From UBA2040 sp041751955 (GTDB lineage: Bacteria > Bacteroidota > Bacteroidia > Flavobacteriales_D > Crocinitomicaceae): a DNA stretch of 64,000 nt. A program made the translations under genes and the position numbers. Of this stretch, positions 44,147 to 52,083 are shown piece by piece. The stretch covers positions 1 through 64,000 of the forward strand of contig JBGSIB010000057.1 of assembly GCA_041751955.1 (NCBI GenBank), in the 5' to 3' direction. The notes under the pieces were generated by a model. It did not search any database. It saw only the letters and a list, made by a program, of their open reading frames with translations, and had not been told where the DNA came from. Every line of letters begins with the position of its first letter. Within the stretch, counting starts at the first letter, position 1.

Positions 44147-45291
44147 CAGAGGAGTCGATTGATTTGTTCGCAAATGAATTCAGCTGCTTTTCCATCACCA
44201 TAAAAGTCTGGAAAAGTGTAATCCGACTTCTCACTCAATGTTTTGTATGCCGCCAAAATTCTATTTTCATCACTATCGGCAAGTATGGCATTTCCGTTGT
44301 CAACTATTTCCACCCATTCCGTTTGTGGGCGCAAAATGATACACGGTTTTTTAAAGAAGAAAGCTTCTTTCTGCAATCCTCCGCTATCTGTCACCAACAT
44401 CGCTGCATTTTTTTCCAGAGCGATAATATCTAAAAATCCAGCAGGATCTATGATCTGAATGGAAGCATTTTGATGCAATTTCTTGCGAAGCTCATCACTT
44501 AACAATTCAGACATTTGTTTTTTCGTACGCGGATGCAAAGGCAAAATGATTTGTAACCCGGATTGTTCTTGGATTTTCAAAAGCGCACTAAAAATTGCAT
44601 TCAAATTTTCTGGAATATCTGTATTCGAATCGCGGTGTATGGTACACAAAATGAAGCTGTTGGCGGAAACTCCAAGTTCTTGCATCAAGGTTGATTTTTC
44701 GGCAGAAACTTCAGAGAAATACAAACTGTTGTCGTACATGATGTCACCACAATGAAAAACCAAGGGATGATTCATGTCGGCTTGATCTCTATTTTCAAGC
44801 GAAAAACCCTCTTTTGATAAATTGTCTAAACCTGTTTTAGTTGGTGTGAACAACAAGGCAGACATGTGGTCACAAGCGATACGATTGATTTCTTCGGGCA
44901 TGTGTTTGTTGAAACTACGCAAGCCCGCTTCGACATGAATGACGGGAATATGAATTTTAGAAGCGGCCAATGCTCCAGCAATGGTTGAATTTGTATCGCC
45001 ATATACCAAAACAGCGCTTGGCTTTTCATCTTGAAAAATTTTCTCAAGTCCTTCGAGCATTTTGGCGGTTTGCGCTCCATGTCCACCTGAACCAACATTC
45101 AAATTGTATTTTGGTCGTGGGATTTTCATTTCGTTAAAGAAAATATCCGACATGTTTTCGTCGTAATGTTGCCCAGTGTGAACGATGACTTCTTCTAATT
45201 CACCCTGAAATTTACCAGAAATGGCTCTTGAAATAGCGGAAGATTTTATGATTTGAGGTCTTGCCCCAACGATAGTTATAATTTTTTTCAC
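44146..45291 (-). CDS. wecB: UDP-N-acetylglucosamine 2-epimerase (non-hydrolysing)
   Basis: 381 residues with a GTG start. It interconverts UDP-GlcNAc and UDP-ManNAc. Signatures: VGARPQIIKSSAISRAI, THTGQHYDENM, VYGDTNSTIAGALAA, HVEAGLRSFNKHMPEEINR near residues 118-136, and SGGLQKEAFFFKKPCIILRPQTEW (in parts). It supplies UDP-ManNAc for a polysaccharide or enterobacterial-type glycan. It lies directly after radC and before the polysaccharide-deacetylase-like gene. Confidence 0.95.
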   Translation of the reverse strand: MKKIITIVGARPQIIKSSAISRAISGKFQGELEEVIVHTGQHYDENMSDIFFNEMKIPRPKYNLNVGSGGHGAQTAKMLEGLEKIFQDEKPSAVLVYGDTNSTIAGALAASKIHIPVIHVEAGLRSFNKHMPEEINRIACDHMSALLFTPTKTGLDNLSKEGFSLENRDQADMNHPLVFHCGDIMYDNSLYFSEVSAEKSTLMQELGVSANSFILCTIHRDSNTDIPENLNAIFSALLKIQEQSGLQIILPLHPRTKKQMSELLSDELRKKLHQNASIQIIDPAGFLDIIALEKNAAMLVTDSGGLQKEAFFFKKPCIILRPQTEWVEIVDNGNAILADSDENRILAAYKTLSEKSDYTFPDFYGDGKAAEFICEQINRLL

Positions 45292-45294
45292 GTG

Positions 45295-45987
45295 CTAAAA
45301 TGCTATATTTTCTTCGGAGAAGCTAAGATAGCCATTATCTGTAAATATGACATGGTCGAGGACCTCAATCCCGATCAATTTGCCGAATTGTTGGAGGTTT
45401 TTCGTAAGTCGAACATCTGATTCACTCGCTTTCAAATTTCCGCTGGGATGGTTGTGCGCCAGTATAATCGCAGAAGCCTGATGCATCAACGCTGCTTTGA
45501 AAATTATTTTTCCATCGGCGATTGTGCCCGAAACTCCACCTTTAGAAACCTGTTCGTAAGCCAAAACCAAATTGGAGCGGTTGACATAAACGACATAGAA
45601 TTCTTCGTGCGACAAATCCATGAAATACGGATTGAGCAATTCGTAAACATCTTTGGCCGTCATAACTTTCAATCGTTCTTTCTTTTCAGAATCGCGTCTA
45701 CGTCGCCCCAATTCCAGTGCGGCCATTAAGGTTATGGATTTCGCTTCGCCCATACCTTTGTGTTTGGACAAATCTTTGACTCCTGACCGACTTAACATTT
45801 GCAGATCGTTATTGTGGGCTTGAAGAATTTCCTGAGCAAGTTCAACAGCAGTTTTTTCTCGCGTTCCTGAACCGAGTAAAATGGCGATGATTTCAGAATC
45901 TGACAGGGCATTTTTTCCTTTAAGCATCATCTTTTCTCTCGGGCGATCATCTTCCGCCCAAAGCTTAATTGTAGAATGGTTTTGCAT
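45295..45987 (-). CDS. radC: DNA repair protein RadC (JAB domain)
   Basis: 230 residues. An N-terminal helix-hairpin region (LLGSGTREKTAVELAQEIL) is followed by the JAB/MPN metalloprotease-like domain with its signature HNHPSGNLKASESD near residues 180-195. Despite the name its repair role is doubtful. It is the first gene of the run radC-wecB-deacetylase-DUF423-MBL. Copies also ride on mobile elements, but nothing mobile surrounds this one. Confidence 0.93.
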   Translation of the reverse strand: MQNHSTIKLWAEDDRPREKMMLKGKNALSDSEIIAILLGSGTREKTAVELAQEILQAHNNDLQMLSRSGVKDLSKHKGMGEAKSITLMAALELGRRRRDSEKKERLKVMTAKDVYELLNPYFMDLSHEEFYVVYVNRSNLVLAYEQVSKGGVSGTIADGKIIFKAALMHQASAIILAHNHPSGNLKASESDVRLTKNLQQFGKLIGIEVLDHVIFTDNGYLSFSEENIAF

Positions 45988-46072
45988 TGTAAAAAGTTTG
46001 TATTCTACATTAAGTTAGTGAAAAATGTGATTTGGTTTTCAGCAGAAGTAAAAAATATTATCCTTTGAAAAC

Positions 46073-46108
46073 AAAAAAAGGAAGCCTAACTGATGTCAAA
46101 CTTCCTTT
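46073..46108 (-). terminator. Terminator of the 46131 gene
   Basis: AAAGGAAG (46077-46084) pairs with CTTCCTTT (46101-46108) around a 16-base loop; on the minus strand a T-run follows. Confidence 0.75.
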
Positions 46109-46130
46109 AAATATTTAGTGAAATGTATTT

Positions 46131-46922
46131 CTACAAAGCCTGTATCGCGCGAATTTTTGCTTTTATCGCTTCTTGATCTTGCGCTTCGTTTTCGTATTTT
46201 TCCTTTTCTTTTTCTAGTTCAGAAGCAGTTTTATCGATTTTCCCTTTTTTGCTTTCGATGTATTCTTTGTTCTTGCGGATATCGTTATCTGCACTCGTGA
46301 TTTTGCTTTGTAATTTCTCAATACTAGCTGCATATTTTGCTTTGGACTTGTCAGCACTCGCAATTTTCTTTTCCGCTTTGGCAATGGCTTTTTCGTCTTT
46401 CGCTTTATCTTCGCTCAAACCATTCACTTCTTTTCCTTGTGAAGCGACTTCTTTGGTTTGATCATCCAATTGTTTTTGGAAGATTCCGACATAATAAGAT
46501 TTAGAGAATTCTTTCATCACGACTTTTAAATTGGCACTTTCCGCTGCATATGCGCTGGAACTGACCAAAATATCGGCACCGAAAAGCATCCAAACTCGCA
46601 AATGTAGCCCGGAAGCATCTTTAACGACTCCAGATTTGATGGCAAATTGCTTATCGCTCCAAATGGGATTGTTTATTTCTTCTCCTTCAGCCGAACTTCC
46701 TTTCGATTTCAATTTGATATCGAATTTCTCGCTCATGTATTTCGTCCATGCGCTGATAATCGCTTTTTCCTCACCTTGCAAAATGATGTCGTATCCATTG
46801 CGATCAACACCGTCCAATTTGTACGATCCTTCCATTACGATCAATGATGAAGGGACTTTGATTTCTTGTGCAAATGAAACTGCAGTTATGAAAGTCAATA
46901 AAATGAGCAATACTTTTTTCAT
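46131..46922 (-). CDS. Secreted coiled-coil hypothetical protein
   Basis: 263 residues with a signal peptide (LLILLTFITAVSFAQ). The first half is beta-type; from about residue 165 to the end it is a long Lys/Glu/Ala coiled coil (DKAKDEKAIAKAEKKIAS, KSKITSADNDIRKNK). Family not recognised. It follows the LapA-like gene by 14 bases, so they share a transcript. Confidence 0.8.
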   Translation of the reverse strand: MKKVLLILLTFITAVSFAQEIKVPSSLIVMEGSYKLDGVDRNGYDIILQGEEKAIISAWTKYMSEKFDIKLKSKGSSAEGEEINNPIWSDKQFAIKSGVVKDASGLHLRVWMLFGADILVSSSAYAAESANLKVVMKEFSKSYYVGIFQKQLDDQTKEVASQGKEVNGLSEDKAKDEKAIAKAEKKIASADKSKAKYAASIEKLQSKITSADNDIRKNKEYIESKKGKIDKTASELEKEKEKYENEAQDQEAIKAKIRAIQAL

Positions 46923-46936
46923 AATTTTTGATGTAT

Positions 46937-47230
46937 TTATTTTTCTGTTTTTGGTTCTTCGGGTGGTAACAACTTCGCCTTTAAGTCTGCTATTTCCTTA
47001 TTCTTTATTTTAAATTTTTTGTAATCGAATATAGAAGATAGAGCAAATCCAATACCTATACTAAGCAAAATAACCAGCGTTAATGGCATCTGAATTTTGA
47101 AAAACACCGGTATTACCGTTACAGATTGCCAATTGCGAAGCACAAATGTTAAAGCAAAAATGCCCAATATTATCTTCAATATTAATTTCGTTTTTTGCCC
47201 CCCAGAGAGGTCGTTCCAATATTCTTTCAT
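46937..47230 (-). CDS. LapA domain-like small membrane protein
   Basis: 97 residues with two hydrophobic helices (IILGIFALTFVLRN and MPLTLVILLSIGIGFALSS) then a short basic, helical cytosolic tail. This is the DUF1049/LapA layout, with the N-terminal lacking a signal peptide. The likely partner is the downstream coiled-coil protein. Role unknown; LapA-family proteins in E. coli act near lipopolysaccharide assembly. Confidence 0.7.
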   Translation of the reverse strand: MKEYWNDLSGGQKTKLILKIILGIFALTFVLRNWQSVTVIPVFFKIQMPLTLVILLSIGIGFALSSIFDYKKFKIKNKEIADLKAKLLPPEEPKTEK

Positions 47231-47305
47231 ACTTCAATTTATTGAAAGTAAAGATACTAATTTGGCGAAAAAAGGAATGTTATATTGACGTTAAAAGAAA
47301 TTGAA

Positions 47306-48463
47306 TCATCGAATCAACCATTTCAAAACATATTCTGTAGTTTCTGTTGAGGGTAATTTTATGAGGTATCGCCCTGCGGCTAACTCGGGCAGTTGGCAAT
47401 ATCCGTCGCCATCCGTTAAACCAGAATAGGATAATTGACCAGCGAAATCATACACTTCGACTTCAGCATATGGCAAATAGTAAACGAAACTTCCTTCGTC
47501 AGAAGGGTTTGGGAATAAAATGGGAAAGTAATCTTGATTCAGATTCAAGCTGAAAACGTTGCTTGTTCTGGAGATATCCGCATACAATCCACCGAGAAAA
47601 TAAACGGTACCATTCCAGCTAAAAGTTGACATACCTCTCCAACCTTGAATGGGTGCACTTGGTGCTTCGTTCCAAGTCCCATTTAAAGAAAGTGTATAAA
47701 AATCCGTTCGAAAATAAGGCTCTTGACTCCATCCTCCGCCAACAAGAGCGTTCAAGCCAACACCTTGAGCACCTAGATATGAGCATGCGCCTCCTGGATA
47801 ATCTGCTATTCGCGTCCAAGTGTCTGTTCGCCAATCATATTCATAAAATTCACTTGAAAAAGTCAGTGGATCGATGTTCAAACCTGTTCCAGCAAAACAT
47901 TTGTTGCCCATGCTCACACCAACCACCTCACGCATTCGTCCACCTGGATAATCGGAAATTTGAGTCCAATCATCAATGATCGGATCATATTTCCAGCAAT
48001 CGGCTAAACTTGAATCTGGGGAAGCTCCTGCCCCAACAAAACCTAAATTATTCGCTGTAAATTGAAAAAATGTCCATCGTGGCGCCCCTGCAAAATCTTT
48101 CATTTGTTTCCAAGAATCCGTTGTAGGTGAGTATTGCCAAACATCTTTTAATGGTTGATTGGCTGAAGAATAGCCACAAAAAACATACGCTTTATCGTTC
48201 AAAACCAAAGCTCCAGCGTACTGTCTTGCCTCTCCGGGAAAGGGACTTTTTTCAGTCCAAGAATTACTCGCAATATTGAAAGCCCAAAGTTGGTTACTTT
48301 GCGCGAAACCATTTTGATTTCCAGAAACGACATAGCCAATTCCGTTTATGCAAAAGGAAACTCCATCGTCCCTTCCAGGTGCTGGAATATCAGGTAGTTG
48401 TTGCCAAGTTTGACCAAATAGGAAGTTTGATAAAAAAAACAGAAAAAGGAAAGGGCTTTTCAT
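47306..48463 (-). CDS. Kelch-repeat T9SS protein
   Basis: 385 residues from the ATG complementary to 48461-48463 (MKSPFLFLFFLSNFLFGQ). At least five kelch motifs with the Gly pair and Trp/Tyr (GEARQYAGALVLNDKAYVFC, NNLGFVGAGASPDSSLADCW, GNKCFAGTG, ALVGGGWSQEP) form a beta-propeller. The T9SS type sorting domain follows (PILFPNPSDEGSFVYYLP to YVLKWLIR). It should be exported to the surface. Single gene. Terminator not seen. Confidence 0.9.
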   Translation of the reverse strand: MKSPFLFLFFLSNFLFGQTWQQLPDIPAPGRDDGVSFCINGIGYVVSGNQNGFAQSNQLWAFNIASNSWTEKSPFPGEARQYAGALVLNDKAYVFCGYSSANQPLKDVWQYSPTTDSWKQMKDFAGAPRWTFFQFTANNLGFVGAGASPDSSLADCWKYDPIIDDWTQISDYPGGRMREVVGVSMGNKCFAGTGLNIDPLTFSSEFYEYDWRTDTWTRIADYPGGACSYLGAQGVGLNALVGGGWSQEPYFRTDFYTLSLNGTWNEAPSAPIQGWRGMSTFSWNGTVYFLGGLYADISRTSNVFSLNLNQDYFPILFPNPSDEGSFVYYLPYAEVEVYDFAGQLSYSGLTDGDGYCQLPELAAGRYLIKLPSTETTEYVLKWLIR

Positions 48464-48950
48464 TTGGGTTAAACGCAAAATCGGTCTAATTCGTATCAAG
48501 TTAGTTTTTTTAATTGAATTATCAGGTGAAGAAATGAGTTTTTACTGGACAGAATAAGTTGCTACTTGCTTCGAAACGAAATAACTATCTGATTATCACA
48601 ACCAATTTGTCATTTCGCGAATTTACAAAAATTATAATTCGAGACTTTTCTTGGCACGGAAAGCATGGAAACGAATTTTCCTTAGAAGGAATGAGATAGT
48701 AATGGCTTCGCAACGAAATGAAGACCTGATTATCAACATCCATTCGTCATTTATCGAATTTGAAAAAATTCCCATTTGAGTTTGCAATTTGAACTGAAAG
48801 GAAAGAAACGAAATCTCCTTTGAAGCAATGAGACTGCATTAGCTTCGAAACGAAATAACTGTTTGAGTATCAAAACCAATTCGTCATTTTGCAAATTTGC
48901 AAAAAACTAAAATTTAATTTTTCCTAATTCTAAATTTATCAAAAACTAAC
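48464..48950. repeat. Degenerate 137-bp tandem repeat, three units
   Basis: Units begin at 48568, 48705 and 48842 with GCTTCG(A/C)AACGAAAT, exactly 137 bases apart. The shared core continues with GATTATCA or GAGTATCA, CCAATTTGTCATTT-like and AATTTACAAAAAT-like blocks. The later part of units 1 and 2 (GGAAACGAATTTTCC and GAAACGAAATCTCC, then GAAGGAATGAGA-like) also matches. The third unit is incomplete. No reading frame or protein sense was found; the rest of the gap before 48568 is AT-rich spacer. Confidence 0.85.
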
Positions 48951-49790
48951 TCACTCCTCCTTCTTCGTAATAATATGAATATCCCTTTGCGGAAATGGAA
49001 TCGCAATATTCTCTTCACGCAATTTGCGGTGAATCGTTCGCCGAACATCTGATTTCAAATTTTCTACTGTAAAAGGATCACGGGTCCAAAAAATCAACTG
49101 AAAATCAAGTGAAGAATCTCCAAAGTTGATGAATCGAACGAAAGGTTCTGGCGTTTTTTCAATGAATTTATGCTCTTCCATGACCGTTTGAAGTACCTCA
49201 ATCACACGTTCAACGTCGGAACCATATGCAACACCAATGTCTACTAAAAACCGAACACTATCTGCATTGTGACTCCAATTGATCACTTTTTCCGTCACAA
49301 ACTTGCTATTCGGAATTATCATGACCACATTGTCGCGCGTTATTAATTCTGAACTGCGCAGGTTGATTTCACTTACTTTTCCTACAACACCTTCTGTTTC
49401 AATGACATCTCCAATTTTAATCGTACCCTCAAAAAGCAAAAACAAACCAGAAACTAAATCGGCAAAAATGGGTTGAAGTCCAAAACCAATACCAACCAAT
49501 AATGCCGCAGAACCAGCCAACAAAATGGAGATTTTCACCCCTAACGCTTCCAAAATGAGTACGAATGAAATAACCCAAATGAAGTATTTGGCCAATAGAT
49601 AAATGGAATGGCGTCGTTTTTTGTCGATATGGCTCAACAGTACTTTCGGACGTTCAATCATCCTTTGCACCAGCATTAAAAAGAATATGGTTCCAATTAA
49701 GATAATACTGGCAACAAACAAATTACCAGCTTCCAACTTGTAAGAACCAAAATGAAAAATCTCGTAAGTCAATACATCATTCCACGACAT
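48951..49790 (-). CDS. Mechanosensitive ion channel, MscS family
   Basis: 279 residues from the ATG complementary to 49788-49790 (MSWNDVLTYEIFHFGSYK). Three hydrophobic helices, then the pore-lining helix LLAGSAALLVGIGFGLQPIF and the beta domain motif GDVIETEGVVGKVSEINLRSSELITRD (in parts) with PNSKF. It releases ions during hypo-osmotic shock. It is divergent from efp. Confidence 0.93.
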   Translation of the reverse strand: MSWNDVLTYEIFHFGSYKLEAGNLFVASIILIGTIFFLMLVQRMIERPKVLLSHIDKKRRHSIYLLAKYFIWVISFVLILEALGVKISILLAGSAALLVGIGFGLQPIFADLVSGLFLLFEGTIKIGDVIETEGVVGKVSEINLRSSELITRDNVVMIIPNSKFVTEKVINWSHNADSVRFLVDIGVAYGSDVERVIEVLQTVMEEHKFIEKTPEPFVRFINFGDSSLDFQLIFWTRDPFTVENLKSDVRRTIHRKLREENIAIPFPQRDIHIITKKEE

Positions 49791-49864
49791 ACCACAAATT
49801 TGCACATTTTGAAATGAAAACACATCAATTCAATCGAGCAATCTTTCAATTCAGATTAATTCTC

Positions 49865-49872
49865 TAAATTTG
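49865..49872 (+). promoter_or_regulatory. -7 box of efp
   Basis: TAAATTTG matches TAnnTTTG and is 20 bases upstream of the efp start at 49892. The -33 element is weak (CTTTC). Confidence 0.5.
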
Positions 49873-49891
49873 CGCAACTAAAAATTAAGAA

Positions 49892-50458
49892 ATGGCAAAT
49901 ACATCCGATATAAAAAATGGCTTGTGTATCAAGTTCAACGACAAACTTTGTCAAATCATTGAATTTCAACACGTAAAACCAGGAAAAGGTCCTGCATTCG
50001 TGAGAACAAAAATGCGTCAAATCGAAACGGGTAAAGTATTGGATAATACTTTCTCTGCTGGTCATAAAATTGAAATTGTTCGAATTGAGAACCGTGAATA
50101 TCAATATTTGTATGAAGAAGCAGATTATTTCATCTTCATGAACAACGAAACGTACGAGCAAGTGAGTATTCCGAAAAAATTGGTGGAGAAACCAGAATTT
50201 TTGATTGAAGGAATGAACTGTAGTATTTTATTTCATGCTGAAGAAGAATTGCCATTAGTAGTTGAATTGCCCATGCATATCATATCTGAAGTTACCTATA
50301 CAGAACCCGGAATCAAAGGTGATACAGCAACCAACACCATGAAACCAGCGACTATCGCAACAGGTGCTGAGGTGAAAGTTCCCTTGTTCATCGACAACGG
50401 TGAAATCATCAAGGTGGATACCCGAACGGGTGTTTACGTGGAACGAGTAAAAAACTAG
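49892..50458 (+). CDS. efp: Elongation factor P
   Basis: 188 residues, standard three-domain length. It relieves ribosome stalling at polyproline. KOW-like N-terminus: MANTSDIKNGLCIKFND, then the loop HVKPGKGPAF with the modifiable Lys near residue 34, the TVE-type second domain and the C-terminal TIATGAEVKVPLFIDNGEIIKVDTRTG (in parts). The Lys, not Arg, at the loop tip suggests EpmA-type or other lysine modification. The stop codon is inside the terminator stem. Confidence 0.97.
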   Translation: MANTSDIKNGLCIKFNDKLCQIIEFQHVKPGKGPAFVRTKMRQIETGKVLDNTFSAGHKIEIVRIENREYQYLYEEADYFIFMNNETYEQVSIPKKLVEKPEFLIEGMNCSILFHAEEELPLVVELPMHIISEVTYTEPGIKGDTATNTMKPATIATGAEVKVPLFIDNGEIIKVDTRTGVYVERVKN

Positions 50459-50485
50459 ACTTCGACTACGCTCAGTCTACTTTTT
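50450..50485 (+). terminator. efp terminator with dispersed loop
   Basis: AAAAACTAGAC (50450-50460) pairs with GTCTACTTTT (50475-50484) with one mismatch, the loop being TTCGACTACGCTCA (50461-50474). The efp stop TAG (50456-50458) lies in the stem. A second GCTACGCTCA copy follows at 50487-50496. The opposite direction (rimO) also has A-run character. Confidence 0.8.
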
Positions 50486-50523
50486 AGCTACGCTCAGCCT
50501 GCGTTTAGTGAATGTACGAGGGC

Positions 50524-51864
50524 TTAGTCTCGGTAACTGTCGGGATCGAAGCCCGACACCACCCCATACAAATCATAATGATCTGCTGACGTGATTTCTA
50601 CATCGGCATAATCACCGATGCGAACATAGGTGTTTTCATCTTTCTTTACCAAAACTTCATTGTCTACTTCTGGAGAATCAAATTCGGTGCGGCCGATGAA
50701 ATAATCTCCTTCTGCTCTATCGAATAAAACTTTATAGGTTTTTCCAACTTTCTCTTGGTTCAAAGAATAACTGATATCCGATTGCAAAGCCATGATTTTA
50801 TCGGCACGGCTTTTCTTTACTTTTTCGGGAACATCGTCCTCAAAATTGTAAGCATGTGTATTTTCTTCATGGGAATAAGTGAAAATTCCCAAACGCTCAA
50901 AGCGCATTTTTTCAACGAAATCATACATTTCTTGGAAATCCTCTTCTGTTTCGCCAGGATAACCCGCAATCAGTGTCGTTCGGATGGCAATACCCGGAAC
51001 TTTCGCGCGGATATCGTTGACCAATTCTTCAGTTTTTTCTCTCGTAATTCCTCGACGCATGGCTTTCAACATATTTGTCGAACCGTGTTGCAAAGGCATG
51101 TCCAGGTAATTACAAATATTCGATTTTCGGTTCATCACTTCGAGCACGTCCATTGGGAAACCCGCTGGAAAAGCATAATGCAATCGAATCCATTCTATTC
51201 CTTCAACTTCCGAAAGTTGCTCCAACAAATCAGCCAAAGCTCTCTTCTTGTAAATGTCTAAACCGTAATACGTCAAATCTTGGGCAATCAGCATCAATTC
51301 TTTCACGCCTTTGGCAGCCAAACTTTGAGCAGATTTCACCAAATCTTCAATCGGTGTTGAAACATGTTTTCCACGCATCAAAGGAATGGCACAAAACGAA
51401 CACGGTCGATCGCAACCTTCGGCAATTTTAAAATAGGCAAAGTGATTGGGCGTGGTCAACAAGCGTTCACCCACCAATTCGTGCTTGTAATCCGCTTTTA
51501 AGGTTTTGAGCAAACGCGGCAATTCTCTTGTGCCAAAATAAGCATCGACTTCTGGAATTTCCGTTTCCAACTCATCTCTGTATCGTTCAGATAAACAACC
51601 CGTTACATATACTTTGTCGACAAAACCAGCTGCTTTCGCATTGGCGTATTGCACAATTGTATTGATGGATTCTTCTTTGGCATTATCGATAAATCCACAT
51701 GTATTGATGATTACGATTTCAGAGTCATCATTGGTGGATTCGTGTTCCACGTCAAAATTGTTCGCCTTCAGTTGCGCCATCATGACTTCTGAATCGAAAA
51801 TATTCTTCGAACAACCCAAAGTCACTACATTGACCTTGTTTTTTTTAAGCGTTTTGGTCTTCAT
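50524..51864 (-). CDS. rimO: Ribosomal protein S12 methylthiotransferase
   Basis: 446 residues. It adds a methylthio group to Asp 88 of S12. The N-terminal MTTase domain has Cys in TLGCSKN, NTCGFI and VTGCLSE; the radical SAM cluster motif is CDRPCSFCAIPLMRGKH near residues 156-172; the C-terminal TRAM domain follows. Usual length. It is convergent with efp and divergent-proximal to no other gene; upstream lies the tail remnant at 51970. Confidence 0.96.
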   Translation of the reverse strand: MKTKTLKKNKVNVVTLGCSKNIFDSEVMMAQLKANNFDVEHESTNDDSEIVIINTCGFIDNAKEESINTIVQYANAKAAGFVDKVYVTGCLSERYRDELETEIPEVDAYFGTRELPRLLKTLKADYKHELVGERLLTTPNHFAYFKIAEGCDRPCSFCAIPLMRGKHVSTPIEDLVKSAQSLAAKGVKELMLIAQDLTYYGLDIYKKRALADLLEQLSEVEGIEWIRLHYAFPAGFPMDVLEVMNRKSNICNYLDMPLQHGSTNMLKAMRRGITREKTEELVNDIRAKVPGIAIRTTLIAGYPGETEEDFQEMYDFVEKMRFERLGIFTYSHEENTHAYNFEDDVPEKVKKSRADKIMALQSDISYSLNQEKVGKTYKVLFDRAEGDYFIGRTEFDSPEVDNEVLVKKDENTYVRIGDYADVEITSADHYDLYGVVSGFDPDSYRD

Positions 51865-51969
51865 TGGGGCAAAGGTAGGGAAAAGTGAAGGTCGAAATAA
51901 GAAATAAGAAGTTAATTGTGAAGATTTCTGTTTTCTTCTTCAACCATTTGTCATTACACAACATACTTA

Positions 51970-52050
51970 AGATCACCGCAACAAAACCTTCTCCACCTCC
52001 AATTTCTTCTCCCCATCGAGCAAAACCGTCTGATACACCCTCGCTGAAAA
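51970..52050 (-). pseudogene. Duplicated tail of a T9SS sorting domain
   Basis: Downstream of the gene ending at 52084, the minus strand encodes FSARVYQTVLLDGEKKLEVE then KVLLR and a stop (51970-51972). This parallels the real end FSSGVYQVVLRDGSKELEVE then KVIVI. It has no start and is separated from the gene by a TTCGAC-type hairpin at 52055-52075, so it is a remnant of a duplicated gene end. Confidence 0.75.
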
Positions 52051-52054
52051 GGGC

Positions 52055-52075
52055 ACCCTTCGACAGGCTCAGGGT
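52055..52075. repeat. Dispersed hairpin element, variant loop
   Basis: ACCC (52055-52058), TTCGACAGGCTCA and GGGT (52072-52075) form a short hairpin. It is the variant of the TTCGAC(TAC)GCTCA loop seen at 40862 and 50461, and lies between the duplicated gene tail and the true gene end. Confidence 0.65.
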
Positions 52076-52083
52076 ACCACAAC

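Noticed and set aside
45295..45987. radC as sign of a mobile island
   Set aside because: Flanking genes are chromosomal envelope and metabolism genes in one operon; no integrase, tRNA or repeat ends.
48568..48950. The three repeats as a CRISPR array
   Set aside because: Units are 137 bases, degenerate over their whole length and without spacers, and no cas gene is nearby.
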